50,692 nt of DNA, taken from the NCBI GenBank assembly GCA_021732565.1, contig JAKFUT010000001.1:1-50692 (forward strand), given 5' to 3'. The notes beneath the pieces are model-generated. The model saw only the letters and a program-made list of their open reading frames with translations. It did no database searches and was not told the DNA's origin. Positions within the stretch are counted from its first letter, which is position 1; every line of letters begins with the position of its first letter. This stretch comes from Candidatus Obscuribacterales bacterium. Its GTDB lineage: Bacteria; Cyanobacteriota; Vampirovibrionia; Obscuribacterales; Obscuribacteraceae. This document shows, piece by piece, positions 41,894-50,059 of the stretch. The position numbers and the translations under genes are program-made.

Positions 41894-43216
41894 TTAGGCG
41901 CCGGGCACCTGATCATGCAAGTCCATTCCTTTGAGCCGTCCGATCGCCTGTTCGTTGCCACGATTCGCCGCCGCTTCGTACCACTTGCGCGCCTGCTCAA
42001 TGTCTAAGGCAACTCCTTCTCCGTGTTCATACATTTGCCCGAGCATATACTCAGCATCTGCGCTTCCGGCTGCGGAGCACAGTCGAAAATATTCTGCTGC
42101 CCGTGCTGGATCTTTTTGACCCTGTTCCGATTGATAAAATCGGCGCGCGCTCTCATACAGTTGCTCTAATTCGCGTTTTTCTCGGGTGCGCTGCATCCAT
42201 TTGAGTATCGGCGGTCGCACCGTATGTGGTGCCAGGCTCGCCAGTTCTTTGTGATCCTTTGAATCAGTCTCCGCATGATCGACCCATTTAAGTTTCGTTT
42301 CAGCTCGGGAATCGCCCAGCATGGCCGCCTTTCTGAAGCATGTTATGGCCAGCCTTCGGCCGTCCGGTTCGAAAAATACACCCTCGCCGCCCTGATAAAG
42401 GCACCCGAGCACATAGGCGGCTCCGGGATGATTTTCATCAACTGCTTTTTTCAACCATCCCAGCGCCAGAAATTCGCTAAATGGTCCGGCGTCTGAGGTT
42501 CCTTGCTGGTCAAGGTACATCATCCCGATGCGGAACATGGCGTCGGTCTCTCCGCTGAGTGCAGCCTTTTTGTAATAGTTGCCAGCTAAGTCCGCATTGT
42601 GATGCTCGCCGGTCTCCTCATATATCGAGCCCAATGCGTATAGCGACGGGCCATAGTCCTTCTCGGCACCAATCTGGAACCAGTGAAGGGCTCGCTCCGG
42701 GCTGGAAGCCGGATGCTCTCCAGAGCGATGCATTGCGCCCAGGGCATGAGCTGCCGGTGCGTAGCCTTCCACGCCGGACTTCTCGAACCATGCAGCCGCT
42801 TCCGAATTGGATACGGGCCGGTCAATGCCTGCATAATGAAGGAGCCCGAGGAAGTACATGGCCTCGGGGTTCCCACCGAGCGCCGCTCGAACCCAATGTT
42901 GCTCCGCACTCGGCCAGTCCTGCGGAACACCTTGTCCATAGGCATACATGAGTCCCAGATAACAATGCCCTTCAGGGTCATTCTGTTCCGCTGCTTCTCT
43001 AAACCAGCGGAACGCCTCTCTATAGTGACGAGGAACGCCGTTTCCTTCAACGCACATAATGCCCAGACGAATCTGCGCTGCAGCCATTCCCAGCACAGCG
43101 CTCCTGGTGAAGTACTCGGCTGCACGTACCGGATTCGGCCTGTGAAAAAGCCCGCGAAAATGCACTATTCCCAGCCAGTAATAGTGGTAGGCTCTCAGAT
43201 CGTTAAACAGTTTCAT
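41894..43216 (-). CDS. Sel1-like repeat protein
   Basis: 440 residues from ATG 43216. Nearly the whole length is Sel1-like (SLR) repeats, for example AQIRLGIMCVEGNGVPRHYREAFRWFREAA, CYLGLMYAYGQGVPQDWPSAEQHWVRAAL and EYMLGQMYEHGEGVALDIEQARKWYEAAAN; I count eight or more units. No signal peptide. Such proteins are scaffolds for protein complexes. The frame also opens with TTG at 43231, but the ATG is better: a 10-codon leader frame with a strong AGGGGG ends across it (ATGA). Confidence 0.9.
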   Translation of the reverse strand: MKLFNDLRAYHYYWLGIVHFRGLFHRPNPVRAAEYFTRSAVLGMAAAQIRLGIMCVEGNGVPRHYREAFRWFREAAEQNDPEGHCYLGLMYAYGQGVPQDWPSAEQHWVRAALGGNPEAMYFLGLLHYAGIDRPVSNSEAAAWFEKSGVEGYAPAAHALGAMHRSGEHPASSPERALHWFQIGAEKDYGPSLYALGSIYEETGEHHNADLAGNYYKKAALSGETDAMFRIGMMYLDQQGTSDAGPFSEFLALGWLKKAVDENHPGAAYVLGCLYQGGEGVFFEPDGRRLAITCFRKAAMLGDSRAETKLKWVDHAETDSKDHKELASLAPHTVRPPILKWMQRTREKRELEQLYESARRFYQSEQGQKDPARAAEYFRLCSAAGSADAEYMLGQMYEHGEGVALDIEQARKWYEAAANRGNEQAIGRLKGMDLHDQVPGA

Positions 43217-43245
43217 TCCAACGTGTTCCAAGAAGTGCAGGCCAT
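43213..43245 (-). CDS. possible 10-codon leader ORF coupled to the Sel1 gene
   Basis: An ATG at 43245 preceded by AGGGGG (5-nt spacing) opens a frame of ten codons (MACTSWNTLE). Its TGA overlaps the Sel1 start as ATGA. It may serve only to load ribosomes for the Sel1 gene. Too short for other evidence. Confidence 0.3.
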   Translation of the reverse strand: MACTSWNTLE

Positions 43246-43481
43246 TCTATCCCCCTAGACGTTCCCAAGCCATATCTTAGTTTCATTCTCTTCGCAGTCC
43301 TTCAAGCAACCATTGCCAAGCCTGTCAGGAAGAGGGGACTTCGGCGCCCCGCAGCGCACTGACGGTTATGTACCAGTCTGGCATGATAAGCTGTGCTGCA
43401 CTGCCATTACTGCGCTTCCGGCAAATTGAAGAATCTACGCGGCTGTGTGTAGACTGAGAAGATTGTTTAGAGCTGGGAAAT

Positions 43482-44873
43482 TCAATGCGGGGTGGCGGAG
43501 CGTTCGGCATAGGCGAGTGTGCGCTCAAGATGCACTTTTGCACTAATGGTTTCCGGATCATTTGTACCCTTGATACTGGTAAACAATTCTACGGCTGACC
43601 TGTGGTGCGATTCGGCCTCGCAGTATTTTCGTTGGCCTGCCAGACTCACTCCCAGCGTTCTCTGCGCACGTGCAGTCAGTAGTTCAAGCCCTTGTCTGGA
43701 ATCAGCTTCCAGGAGCTTCCGCGATACCTGTTCCGCTGCTGAGTATTGTTCCAGCCAGCAATATGCATTGGCAAGTGACAACAGGCATTGCCTTCGCTCG
43801 CCCGATTCGGCCAGGAGATAGTGCTGAAAAATCACCGAAGAGTCTTCGAGAAGCTTAACCGCTTCAACGTTACGACCGCATTGTGCCAGAGCCTGAGCTA
43901 GTTGATGCATGAACTGAGCTGTTGTTAAAGTACCTGGTTCGAACCTGCGCAAAATAGCAACGAGCCGCTCGATGTACGGAATTGCATCTGTGGATTTCGA
44001 CGCTAATAATTGTATGTGCGATAGACGAAACCAGATATCCCTCAAGCCAGCATCTGCCGGACCCCAGACCTTGCTTTTCGCCTCAAGCGCTTGTTCGAAA
44101 AATTGGCGCGCTTGCTCATAGTCCTTTTCGCGAAATAAGATCTCAGCCAGACCTTCCATCGCATCTCCAAGAATCAACGTTCTGGTAAGAAGAAAATTCT
44201 GTCGCGTCTGTAGTGATCGGGCGCACTCGCTATCTTTTACGGAACTGGTCTGTAAAAGAGTAATGCAGCGTTGGTAATGTTTTCTCGCCTCTGCGAATCT
44301 GCCCGTGCGACGCTGGCAATCTGCAATGTCGCATAAGTATTGCGCGCTTATTCTTTTCCTTCGTTGGTTATTCTTCCGGCCAGATTTTATCTTCTCGGCA
44401 ACCTTATAAAAATGTAGCGCACTTGCTATGTCATCGTTGTTATAGCGACAATCGGCGATATCTTTCCAGAGGAGCGAACGTGCTACAGATTTCGGCGGTA
44501 GCTGTTGCAGTGCTCGTCTAAAAAACTTTTCCGCTTCCGAAAAATGACCGAGTCTGTTCGCGCAGTCGCCCATATGTCGAAGAAGACTTATGGAGAGCCA
44601 GTCGAATTGTTTGTGCCTTTGCGGGGTTCGTTTTGCCAGTGGGCTGCTTTCTTCGCAGGGCTGTCCGCGTGCAGGCAAGATGACTGCGAACGAGGGTTTC
44701 TTGCCGGAAAAGTGCCTCAACTCGCGATGCGATAAGCAGCGCTGGTATCCTTCAAAAGCTAGCTGATATTCTCCAGCGTCATATAACGCATGGGCGTGGT
44801 CCAAGACGGAATGAAGCTGCGCAGTTAATTTGCGGCATCTTCTTCGGGGGTGGGAATAATCTCGATTAGGCAT
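43482..44873 (-). CDS. TPR repeat protein
   Basis: 463 residues, helical throughout with TPR-like units (LDHAHALYDAGEYQLAFEGYQRCL, NRLGHFSEAEKFFRRALQQLP, DSLRFAEARKHYQRCI-like, LAQCGRNVEAVKLLEDSS, QRTLGVSLAGQRKYCEAESHHRSA). A basic, low-complexity patch lies around 170-185. No signal peptide and no enzyme motif. It resembles kinesin-light-chain-type TPR proteins in organisation. It lies upstream of the Sel1 gene on the same strand but 250 bp away, so it is probably transcribed separately. Confidence 0.85.
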   Translation of the reverse strand: MPNRDYSHPRRRCRKLTAQLHSVLDHAHALYDAGEYQLAFEGYQRCLSHRELRHFSGKKPSFAVILPARGQPCEESSPLAKRTPQRHKQFDWLSISLLRHMGDCANRLGHFSEAEKFFRRALQQLPPKSVARSLLWKDIADCRYNNDDIASALHFYKVAEKIKSGRKNNQRRKRISAQYLCDIADCQRRTGRFAEARKHYQRCITLLQTSSVKDSECARSLQTRQNFLLTRTLILGDAMEGLAEILFREKDYEQARQFFEQALEAKSKVWGPADAGLRDIWFRLSHIQLLASKSTDAIPYIERLVAILRRFEPGTLTTAQFMHQLAQALAQCGRNVEAVKLLEDSSVIFQHYLLAESGERRQCLLSLANAYCWLEQYSAAEQVSRKLLEADSRQGLELLTARAQRTLGVSLAGQRKYCEAESHHRSAVELFTSIKGTNDPETISAKVHLERTLAYAERSATPH

Positions 44874-45069
44874 GGAAAATGCTGCGGAGGCGGCTAAACT
44901 AGACTAATGTACCATTTGCATCTACTTCACGAGCAGCTTGCCGGACAGCTTTAATTGATATATATCCGGTAATTCAATTTTAATCGTTCGCCACCGCGTC
45001 TTTCCTTGTCCTCCGTTAGCCTCTCATTTTGTCGAGAAGCGCTGAAAAGATCTAGATTCAGGTTGACCC

Positions 45070-45492
45070 ATGAACTCACTAAAAATGGCGTTTCGAGACG
45101 AGGTTCGACCGGCTGATTTCATGGCGCGCGTCTGGATAACCGCCGCAGTGATATCCATCGGCCTGGGGGCGATGACGGTTTGCCCCAATGGTGGACAATT
45201 AGAATTCGGCAATCTTATTCCTCTGGGCCCGTGGCATTCGCGAAACCCCCTGGGACTTCCCTACCTCGAAATCTGGTCGAACATTCTGGTTAATTCAAGT
45301 CAGATAGCGTTCGGGCTATGGGGGGGCATCTTGATCTGCATGGGAATTAAGCGTCTATTGTCTGCCAATAAATTTGTATTTGGTTGTTTTTTCATGGCAA
45401 TCACATTTATCGGAATTGCTGCTGCATTGCCATCATGTGTACAATCGCTGCTTCAAATTGCCATTGAACGGTATCCCGTTCTCATGCAGTGA
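45070..45492 (+). CDS. small membrane protein, unknown
   Basis: 140 residues with three hydrophobic segments (about 22-42, 72-92 and 102-124). A soluble loop (about 45-70) contains CPNGGQLEFGNLIPLGPWHSRNPLG. I do not recognise the family. Gene order gives no clue: it follows a minus-strand TPR gene and precedes a non-coding stretch with palindromes. Confidence 0.6.
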   Translation: MNSLKMAFRDEVRPADFMARVWITAAVISIGLGAMTVCPNGGQLEFGNLIPLGPWHSRNPLGLPYLEIWSNILVNSSQIAFGLWGGILICMGIKRLLSANKFVFGCFFMAITFIGIAAALPSCVQSLLQIAIERYPVLMQ

Positions 45493-45530
45493 AAGAGGAG
45501 ACAGTACTATCATCGGTGTGGCGCCAGGGA

Positions 45531-45562
45531 CCGATATCGGGTAACTTGGCCGATATCGGCCA
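45531..45562. promoter_or_regulatory. tandem palindromes, candidate operator
   Basis: ccgatatcgg at 45531-45540 recurs at 45550-45559, centre to centre 19 bp apart (about two helical turns). The second copy sits in a perfect 16-bp palindrome, 45547-45562, and an imperfect 24-bp one, 45543-45566. The lack of a loop and the spacing fit a dimeric regulator's paired sites rather than an RNA hairpin. The protein that would bind is unknown. Confidence 0.5.
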
Positions 45563-45725
45563 GGTTTTACCAAGATCGTTTTATGCTCAAGGCGAGAAAT
45601 TATCCCGTATTTGTGGTCAATGACAGGGTTAAGGGTCATCTTCATGGAATTTGGCCAGAGCACACGTCAGCGTGTATTGTCCGCCCTCATGAAAGATTAG
45701 AGGAGCATATAAAACGGATTGAATC

Positions 45726-45751
45726 GATTGGAAGCTACGGTGCTTCCAATC
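45726..45751. repeat. 10-bp stem hairpin
   Basis: gattggaagc (45726-45735) pairs perfectly with gcttccaatc (45742-45751) around a tacggt loop. No T run follows, so it is not a standard terminator. It could be the 3' end of a small RNA, or a leader structure of the oxygenase operon. Confidence 0.45.
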
Positions 45752-45874
45752 CACCGGGGCTGGCCTGTAGGATATTGTCCATGTTGTGCTTGTCTGACTG
45801 AGTCTCTCCCGTAAATCTGCCAGTTCAGTACCTCGCCCATCCGTAGCTAGTATCCGAATATTGAAAAAAACGCA

Positions 45875-46915
45875 ATGCCCATGAATGATTCAATACCACC
45901 GCCAACCCACAGTAGCCGCGAACTACCCGTTATCGACGTAAGCAGCCTCGTTCACGCAAGCGCTGATTGCTCCTCCACCGCAAGGCAGATAGGCCAAGCG
46001 TGTCGAGACGTAGGATTCTTTTACGTCGTCGGACACGGGGTGAGTGAAGAACTGTCGTCACGGTTAGAACGATTGAGCAGGCAATTCTTCGCCCAAGATG
46101 ATACGACCAAAATGGGAATTCGAATGGCCCTTGCCGGCAGAGCTTGGCGTGGCTACTTTCCGACAGGGGGCGAACTTACCTCGGGAAAACCCGATCAAAA
46201 GGAAGGAATTTATTTTGGAGCCGAATTATCGGATAACCACCCGCTTGTTCTTGCCGGTACTCCCGTTCACGGAAAGAACTTGTTTCCTGATATAGACGGG
46301 TTTGGTGAAACCGTGCTGGAATATTTGCGAGCGCAAACTGAGCTGGGGCACGCTTTGATGCGGGGAATTGCGCTCAGTCTTGCACTTGACGAAAACTATT
46401 TCGCGGATCGCTATACCGGTGACCCTTTGATCCTCTTTCGCATTTTCAATTACCCGTTCAATCCTGCCTATGCTGATGGCAGTGCAACGGCCCGGTGGGG
46501 CGTTGGTGAACACACTGACTATGGACTTCTAACTATTCTTCAGCAAGATGACGCGGGGGGCCTTGAAGTGAAAAGCGATGGTGGCTGGATCAGCGCGCCA
46601 CCAATATCAGGATCGTTCGTCTGCAACATTGGCGACATGCTGGATCGTATGACCAGGGGACTCTATCGCTCGACGCCGCATCGCGTGCGTAACATAGCCA
46701 AAAGAGATCGCTTGTCGTTTCCATTTTTCTTCGACCCTAACTTTAATGCTGAAGTGAGGCCCGTCGAGGGGTTGCAGATAGACTTTCGTGACGACCGCCA
46801 TGAGCGCTGGGATCGTGCAAGCGTTCACGAGCTGAGCGGAACCTACGGAAATTATTTATTGAAAAAGGTGTCCAAGGTATTTCCGGAACTGCGCCAAGCT
46901 GTATTAGAACCCTGA
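45875..46915 (+). CDS. 2-oxoglutarate/Fe(II)-dependent oxygenase (isopenicillin N synthase-like)
   Basis: 346 residues. N-terminal DIOX_N-like region (about 17-130, LPVIDVSSLV...CRDVGFFYVVGHGV). The oxygenase core has HTDYGLLTILQQD with H213 and D215, H269 in STPHRV, and R279/S281 of the R-x-S 2-oxoglutarate contact (RLSFPFFFDP). These residues make it a probable active hydroxylase or oxidase; the substrate is unknown. A later ATG at 45881 is possible; the Shine-Dalgarno is weak. Followed 23 bp later by the unknown gene, so probably the first gene of an operon. Confidence 0.92.
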   Translation: MPMNDSIPPPTHSSRELPVIDVSSLVHASADCSSTARQIGQACRDVGFFYVVGHGVSEELSSRLERLSRQFFAQDDTTKMGIRMALAGRAWRGYFPTGGELTSGKPDQKEGIYFGAELSDNHPLVLAGTPVHGKNLFPDIDGFGETVLEYLRAQTELGHALMRGIALSLALDENYFADRYTGDPLILFRIFNYPFNPAYADGSATARWGVGEHTDYGLLTILQQDDAGGLEVKSDGGWISAPPISGSFVCNIGDMLDRMTRGLYRSTPHRVRNIAKRDRLSFPFFFDPNFNAEVRPVEGLQIDFRDDRHERWDRASVHELSGTYGNYLLKKVSKVFPELRQAVLEP

Positions 46916-46938
46916 ACAATTCATTGTGAGCATTCTGC

Positions 46939-47430
46939 ATGATTAGCGATCTGAATCGATTTTATCCGCGGAAAAGAAAGCCCGGCACTAAGTCTGGCGG
47001 TAGTGGAGCCCGGGATGGATCAAGCACCACCGAAAAACAGTTGCAGTCTGATGAAATTATTTCTCAATGCTACCAGACCGACACTCTTACTCTTTTCGGG
47101 CGGCAAGCCGGCTTGCTCCGCGATATCTTCATAAAGTCAATTCGGCTCAGTGCATCGGTTAGTTCACTGAGTTTACACGTCACTATTGATCGCGCCTACC
47201 GCGAAACGTCGGGTAGCATTCGGTATGAAGATTGTAATATTTCGGCGGAGGTTCTGTTGCCTGAATGTATTTTGCATATTTCCGATGTGTATCTGAGCGA
47301 GACGTTCGGGTTAAAACTTGAACTGACCGGCGGGTGGTTCTTAGTCGACACTGCTGGCGACGAAAAGGATCTCCTTACCGTCGACGGATACTTCGGTCGA
47401 ACCGTGCGGGCTCAGGTACGGGGGAAATGA
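46939..47430 (+). CDS. hypothetical beta-rich protein
   Basis: 163 residues. A basic, Gly/Ser-rich N-terminus (about 1-35, RKRKPGTKSGGSGARDG) leads to a region of alternating hydrophobic residues suggesting beta strands (TLTLFGRQAGLLRDIFIKS, LSLHVTIDR, LKLELTGGWFLVDTAGDEKDLLTVDGYF). No family recognised. It ends 4 bp before the DUF6065-like gene, so the two are likely coupled, perhaps as partner proteins. Confidence 0.7.
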   Translation: MISDLNRFYPRKRKPGTKSGGSGARDGSSTTEKQLQSDEIISQCYQTDTLTLFGRQAGLLRDIFIKSIRLSASVSSLSLHVTIDRAYRETSGSIRYEDCNISAEVLLPECILHISDVYLSETFGLKLELTGGWFLVDTAGDEKDLLTVDGYFGRTVRAQVRGK

Positions 47431-47434
47431 TGTT

Positions 47435-48268
47435 ATGAGCGGAAGCGATGCTGGCGAAAAACGCCCGAAAATTGAGCCGAACGAAGTGATTGCGGACTCC
47501 CTCAACGTTGGAGAAAAGGAGATTGTGCTTGTTCCGCTCGATTTTGTATTTGCAAATCCCTCGCACTTCCGCAAGCTTGAGTCGAAGCGCGACTGGTTCA
47601 CGGGCCATTTCTACAAATGCTTGCCTCTGGTATTTGGAAATCAGCACGGCTTTGTTATGCTATCTATGTGTAGTTTCGTTGTGCGATGGAATGGAAGCGA
47701 AGCTCATGACGGCGTGTCTGTGCACATCTTGGAACCTGAACCGAGCCCGCGCCAAATTGTACTTTCTTCGCACTTCGGCAGCGGTATTCTTACTGTTCAA
47801 TCGCGCTTTATCGTTCGCACTGCCAGAGGCGTAAATCTTATGGTGAAAGAACCTCCGAATTATCCGGTGGACGGCTTCTCCTGGATGAATGCGGTGGTTG
47901 AAACAGATAATCTTCGTCGAGATTTCACCTTCAATATCAAGATTACGCGCCCGCATATGGACATCTACGTTGAGCGTGGAACTCCGCTGGGGTGCATTGT
48001 GCCTTATCCCCGCTATTACCTTGATGAGTTTGAGCTTGCCGAACTGACCGATGAAGAGGAGTTACATAAGTCTCGCCTGACCTGTGATTATTTTGGCGAA
48101 GACCGGGCGCGATATGGTGCTGTCGGTCAAGACTATCGATACATGGAAGGTGTTGATATCTTCGGGTGCCCGTTCAAGGAACATCAGAAGAGCCTTGATG
48201 GAGGAGAGTGGTGGCGAAAGAAAGTGCAGGATAGCACCAGGGACGAGACAGATAGAACAGAAAACTGA
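47435..48268 (+). CDS. DUF6065-like protein
   Basis: 277 residues. GHFYKCLPLVFGNQHGFVMLSMCSFVVRWNG and SRFIVRTARGVNLMVKEPPNYPVDGFSWMNAVVETDNLRRDFTFNIKITRP followed by GTPLGCIVPYPR match the DUF6065 family as I recall it, whose function is unknown. A good Shine-Dalgarno (GGGGGA) lies in the end of the upstream gene. DUF6065 genes often lie near 2-oxoglutarate oxygenases or biosynthetic genes (memory), as here. The C-terminal tail after about 250 is charged and probably flexible. Confidence 0.72.
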   Translation: MSGSDAGEKRPKIEPNEVIADSLNVGEKEIVLVPLDFVFANPSHFRKLESKRDWFTGHFYKCLPLVFGNQHGFVMLSMCSFVVRWNGSEAHDGVSVHILEPEPSPRQIVLSSHFGSGILTVQSRFIVRTARGVNLMVKEPPNYPVDGFSWMNAVVETDNLRRDFTFNIKITRPHMDIYVERGTPLGCIVPYPRYYLDEFELAELTDEEELHKSRLTCDYFGEDRARYGAVGQDYRYMEGVDIFGCPFKEHQKSLDGGEWWRKKVQDSTRDETDRTEN

Positions 48269-48341
48269 TCTCACCGGCGAAAGACCTCCATCGCGGGCGG
48301 ATCGAAGAGAGGGATGAGCATGATGTTGACGACAGCTTCAC

Positions 48342-48367
48342 GGACCAGGCGGCAAGACGCCTGGTCC
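48342..48367 (+). promoter_or_regulatory. strong hairpin in the leader of the DUF2059 gene
   Basis: ggaccaggcg (48342-48351) pairs perfectly with cgcctggtcc (48358-48367) around a gcaaga loop. The sequence after it is aacgggg, so it lacks a terminator T tract. It lies 26 nt before the start codon at 48394 and could affect translation or mRNA stability, or end the preceding operon weakly. Confidence 0.5.
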
Positions 48368-48393
48368 AACGGGGAAGAGAGGGGAGCGAGCTA

Positions 48394-49128
48394 ATGAAAG
48401 AAGTTACCGGTATACTACTGATTTGTTTGACCTCCTGGTGTTGTCAGTGCGCTTTTGCTGAGTCCGGTACCGCCCCTGGTGGCGAAGCGCAGGCGCACCC
48501 CGGCAAACTTCACGAGGAGCCAATGCCTGTGAGCAGAACACTGGCAGAGGCTCCTGAGACAATGAAAGAAGAGCCCTCTGCGGTTCGTAAGGGGAAGTCC
48601 GAAAGGTCCAAAACTCGGGCAGAGCGAACGGCGGAACGAGAAAGCGCGATTCGCGGAATCATCGAAGCCACCGGTGCCAAAGAGATGCCGGATCGATTGA
48701 TAGATACCACGTTCGACAAGTTGCTTATGCGACGTGATGCCGTGGCTGACGATGTTGCCTCAGCGATGGATGAAGCGTTGCTGCCAGGCGACCTGAGCCA
48801 ACACGATAAAACTTTGCTGCACAACGACATGTTTAAGGGAGGCAAAGAAAAACTACAACAAACAAAGGGGTACCTCACAAAGCTTGAAATACCGAAATTC
48901 GTGGTGGTGGTGATGCACCATCTCTTAGACGAAAACTACACCGACGCTGAGCTTGAGCAGTTGCTGACGTTTTGGCAATCACCGGTGGGGAAAAAAACCA
49001 TTGAACTGCTTCCTTCAATGACTGAGAATTTCGTTGAGTTGGCGCATCAGTATTTTCCTCCCAAGCTAGAGGAAGTTCAGAACCAAATGATAAAAAATGC
49101 AGAAGGCAAAGGTCATCGAGGCCGGTGA
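48394..49128 (+). CDS. secreted DUF2059-domain protein
   Basis: 244 residues. Signal peptide (about 1-22, cleavage after AFA). A charged linker rich in E, R and K (about 45-85) follows, then helices. The DUF2059 region is about 165-235 (HHLLDENYTDAELEQLLTFWQSPVGKKTIELLPSMTENFVELA), including the typical FWxSPVGKK core. A gggagcgag stretch upstream may serve as Shine-Dalgarno. Such proteins are periplasmic and uncharacterised. It ends 3 bp before the nucleotidyltransferase-like gene, so the two are probably one transcript. Confidence 0.85.
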   Translation: MKEVTGILLICLTSWCCQCAFAESGTAPGGEAQAHPGKLHEEPMPVSRTLAEAPETMKEEPSAVRKGKSERSKTRAERTAERESAIRGIIEATGAKEMPDRLIDTTFDKLLMRRDAVADDVASAMDEALLPGDLSQHDKTLLHNDMFKGGKEKLQQTKGYLTKLEIPKFVVVVMHHLLDENYTDAELEQLLTFWQSPVGKKTIELLPSMTENFVELAHQYFPPKLEEVQNQMIKNAEGKGHRGR

Positions 49129-49131
49129 GAC

Positions 49132-49977
49132 ATGTTGACAGAAGAAATTCCGGCTAGCTTCGAGCGATTTCCCGGGCATCGCGCGCGGTTGATTGAAGCG
49201 AGCACTATTTTTAGTTCTCGCGATTGCGTTGCCGGGCTTCTACTGGGCGGATCTTTTGCATATGGCAATCCCGATTTCTATTCAGACATAGATCTGTATA
49301 TTGTTGTGAGAGACGAGCATTTTGATGTGCTGTTTGCAGAACACGTGGAAATTGCAAACAGCCTTGGCAAACCAATCTCCGCCTTCATTGCCGACCACAA
49401 CCCGGGCGGGTTGTATGATTACATTGTCTTGTATGACGACTTCGTAAAAGTAGATTTCATCTACCTTCGCTCATCTCAGTTGCATGTTATGCCGAAGTGG
49501 GGGCGATTCCGGGTGCTGTATGATCCTGAAGCGGTTCTTTCCACTCTTGTCAGTTGCTCGCGAAACCTGCAGGCGACTTTTCAACTTGCAGATCCTCTAG
49601 TTCTGAATCAGAAATTCCGGGGCTGGTGCTGGTATGTTTTTGGCAAACTGATGCGCGGGGAACTCTGGGAAGCACTTGAAGGAGTCAGCTTCATTCGTGA
49701 GCGAGCACTGCTGCCCATGATTAATGCTAAGAACGGATTTGTGGATGAAGGCTACCGGAGATTGGAGAAAAAAATGGATGATGAACTTGCTCATGATCTG
49801 CAGCTGACGGTTGCTAGTTATGACAAGGAAGCCGTATTCTCCGCTCTATTGAACGAAATTACCCTCTTTCGAGATTTGCGAAATGAACTATTTCTTTCGC
49901 TAAATTTGACTGTGGACCCGACGGCGGAGGAGAGTATTGATCAGCAAATGAGAGCGCTGTGGGCCAGAGGCAATTGA
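49132..49977 (+). CDS. nucleotidyltransferase-fold protein
   Basis: 281 residues. LLLGGSFAYGNPDFYSDIDLYIVV carries the G-G-S...D-x-D core (D52, D54), and a third Asp, D108, lies in FVKVDFIYL, so the metal-binding triad of NTase-fold enzymes is complete. The C-terminal half is helical, as in aminoglycoside or tRNA-modifying nucleotidyltransferases and MNT antitoxin-type proteins, without a signature that decides the substrate. Likely ATP or other NTP use is inferred from the fold. It is co-transcribed with the DUF2059 gene. Confidence 0.85.
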   Translation: MLTEEIPASFERFPGHRARLIEASTIFSSRDCVAGLLLGGSFAYGNPDFYSDIDLYIVVRDEHFDVLFAEHVEIANSLGKPISAFIADHNPGGLYDYIVLYDDFVKVDFIYLRSSQLHVMPKWGRFRVLYDPEAVLSTLVSCSRNLQATFQLADPLVLNQKFRGWCWYVFGKLMRGELWEALEGVSFIRERALLPMINAKNGFVDEGYRRLEKKMDDELAHDLQLTVASYDKEAVFSALLNEITLFRDLRNELFLSLNLTVDPTAEESIDQQMRALWARGN

Positions 49978-50059
49978 GGCTACGAGTTGACCACTTGGCG
50001 AGAAGGTGTAATCCGGGCGTCTGGCAGTGAAAGGCAATCGAGAGGAATGATTGCTGCAA

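Larger units (their letters stand above)
45493..45874. other. 382-bp intergenic region with palindromes
   Basis: A frame at 45583-45801 (72 residues) has weak coding character and contains a 10-bp hairpin, so I do not call it a gene. Marked features are two copies of ccgatatcgg (45531-45540 and 45550-45559) and the hairpin at 45726-45751. The region probably carries the promoter and operators of the oxygenase operon, or a small RNA. Confidence 0.4.

Noticed and set aside
45583..45801. 72-residue plus-strand frame
   Set aside because: No Shine-Dalgarno, no recognisable protein pattern, and it contains a perfect 10-bp hairpin in a stretch that looks regulatory.
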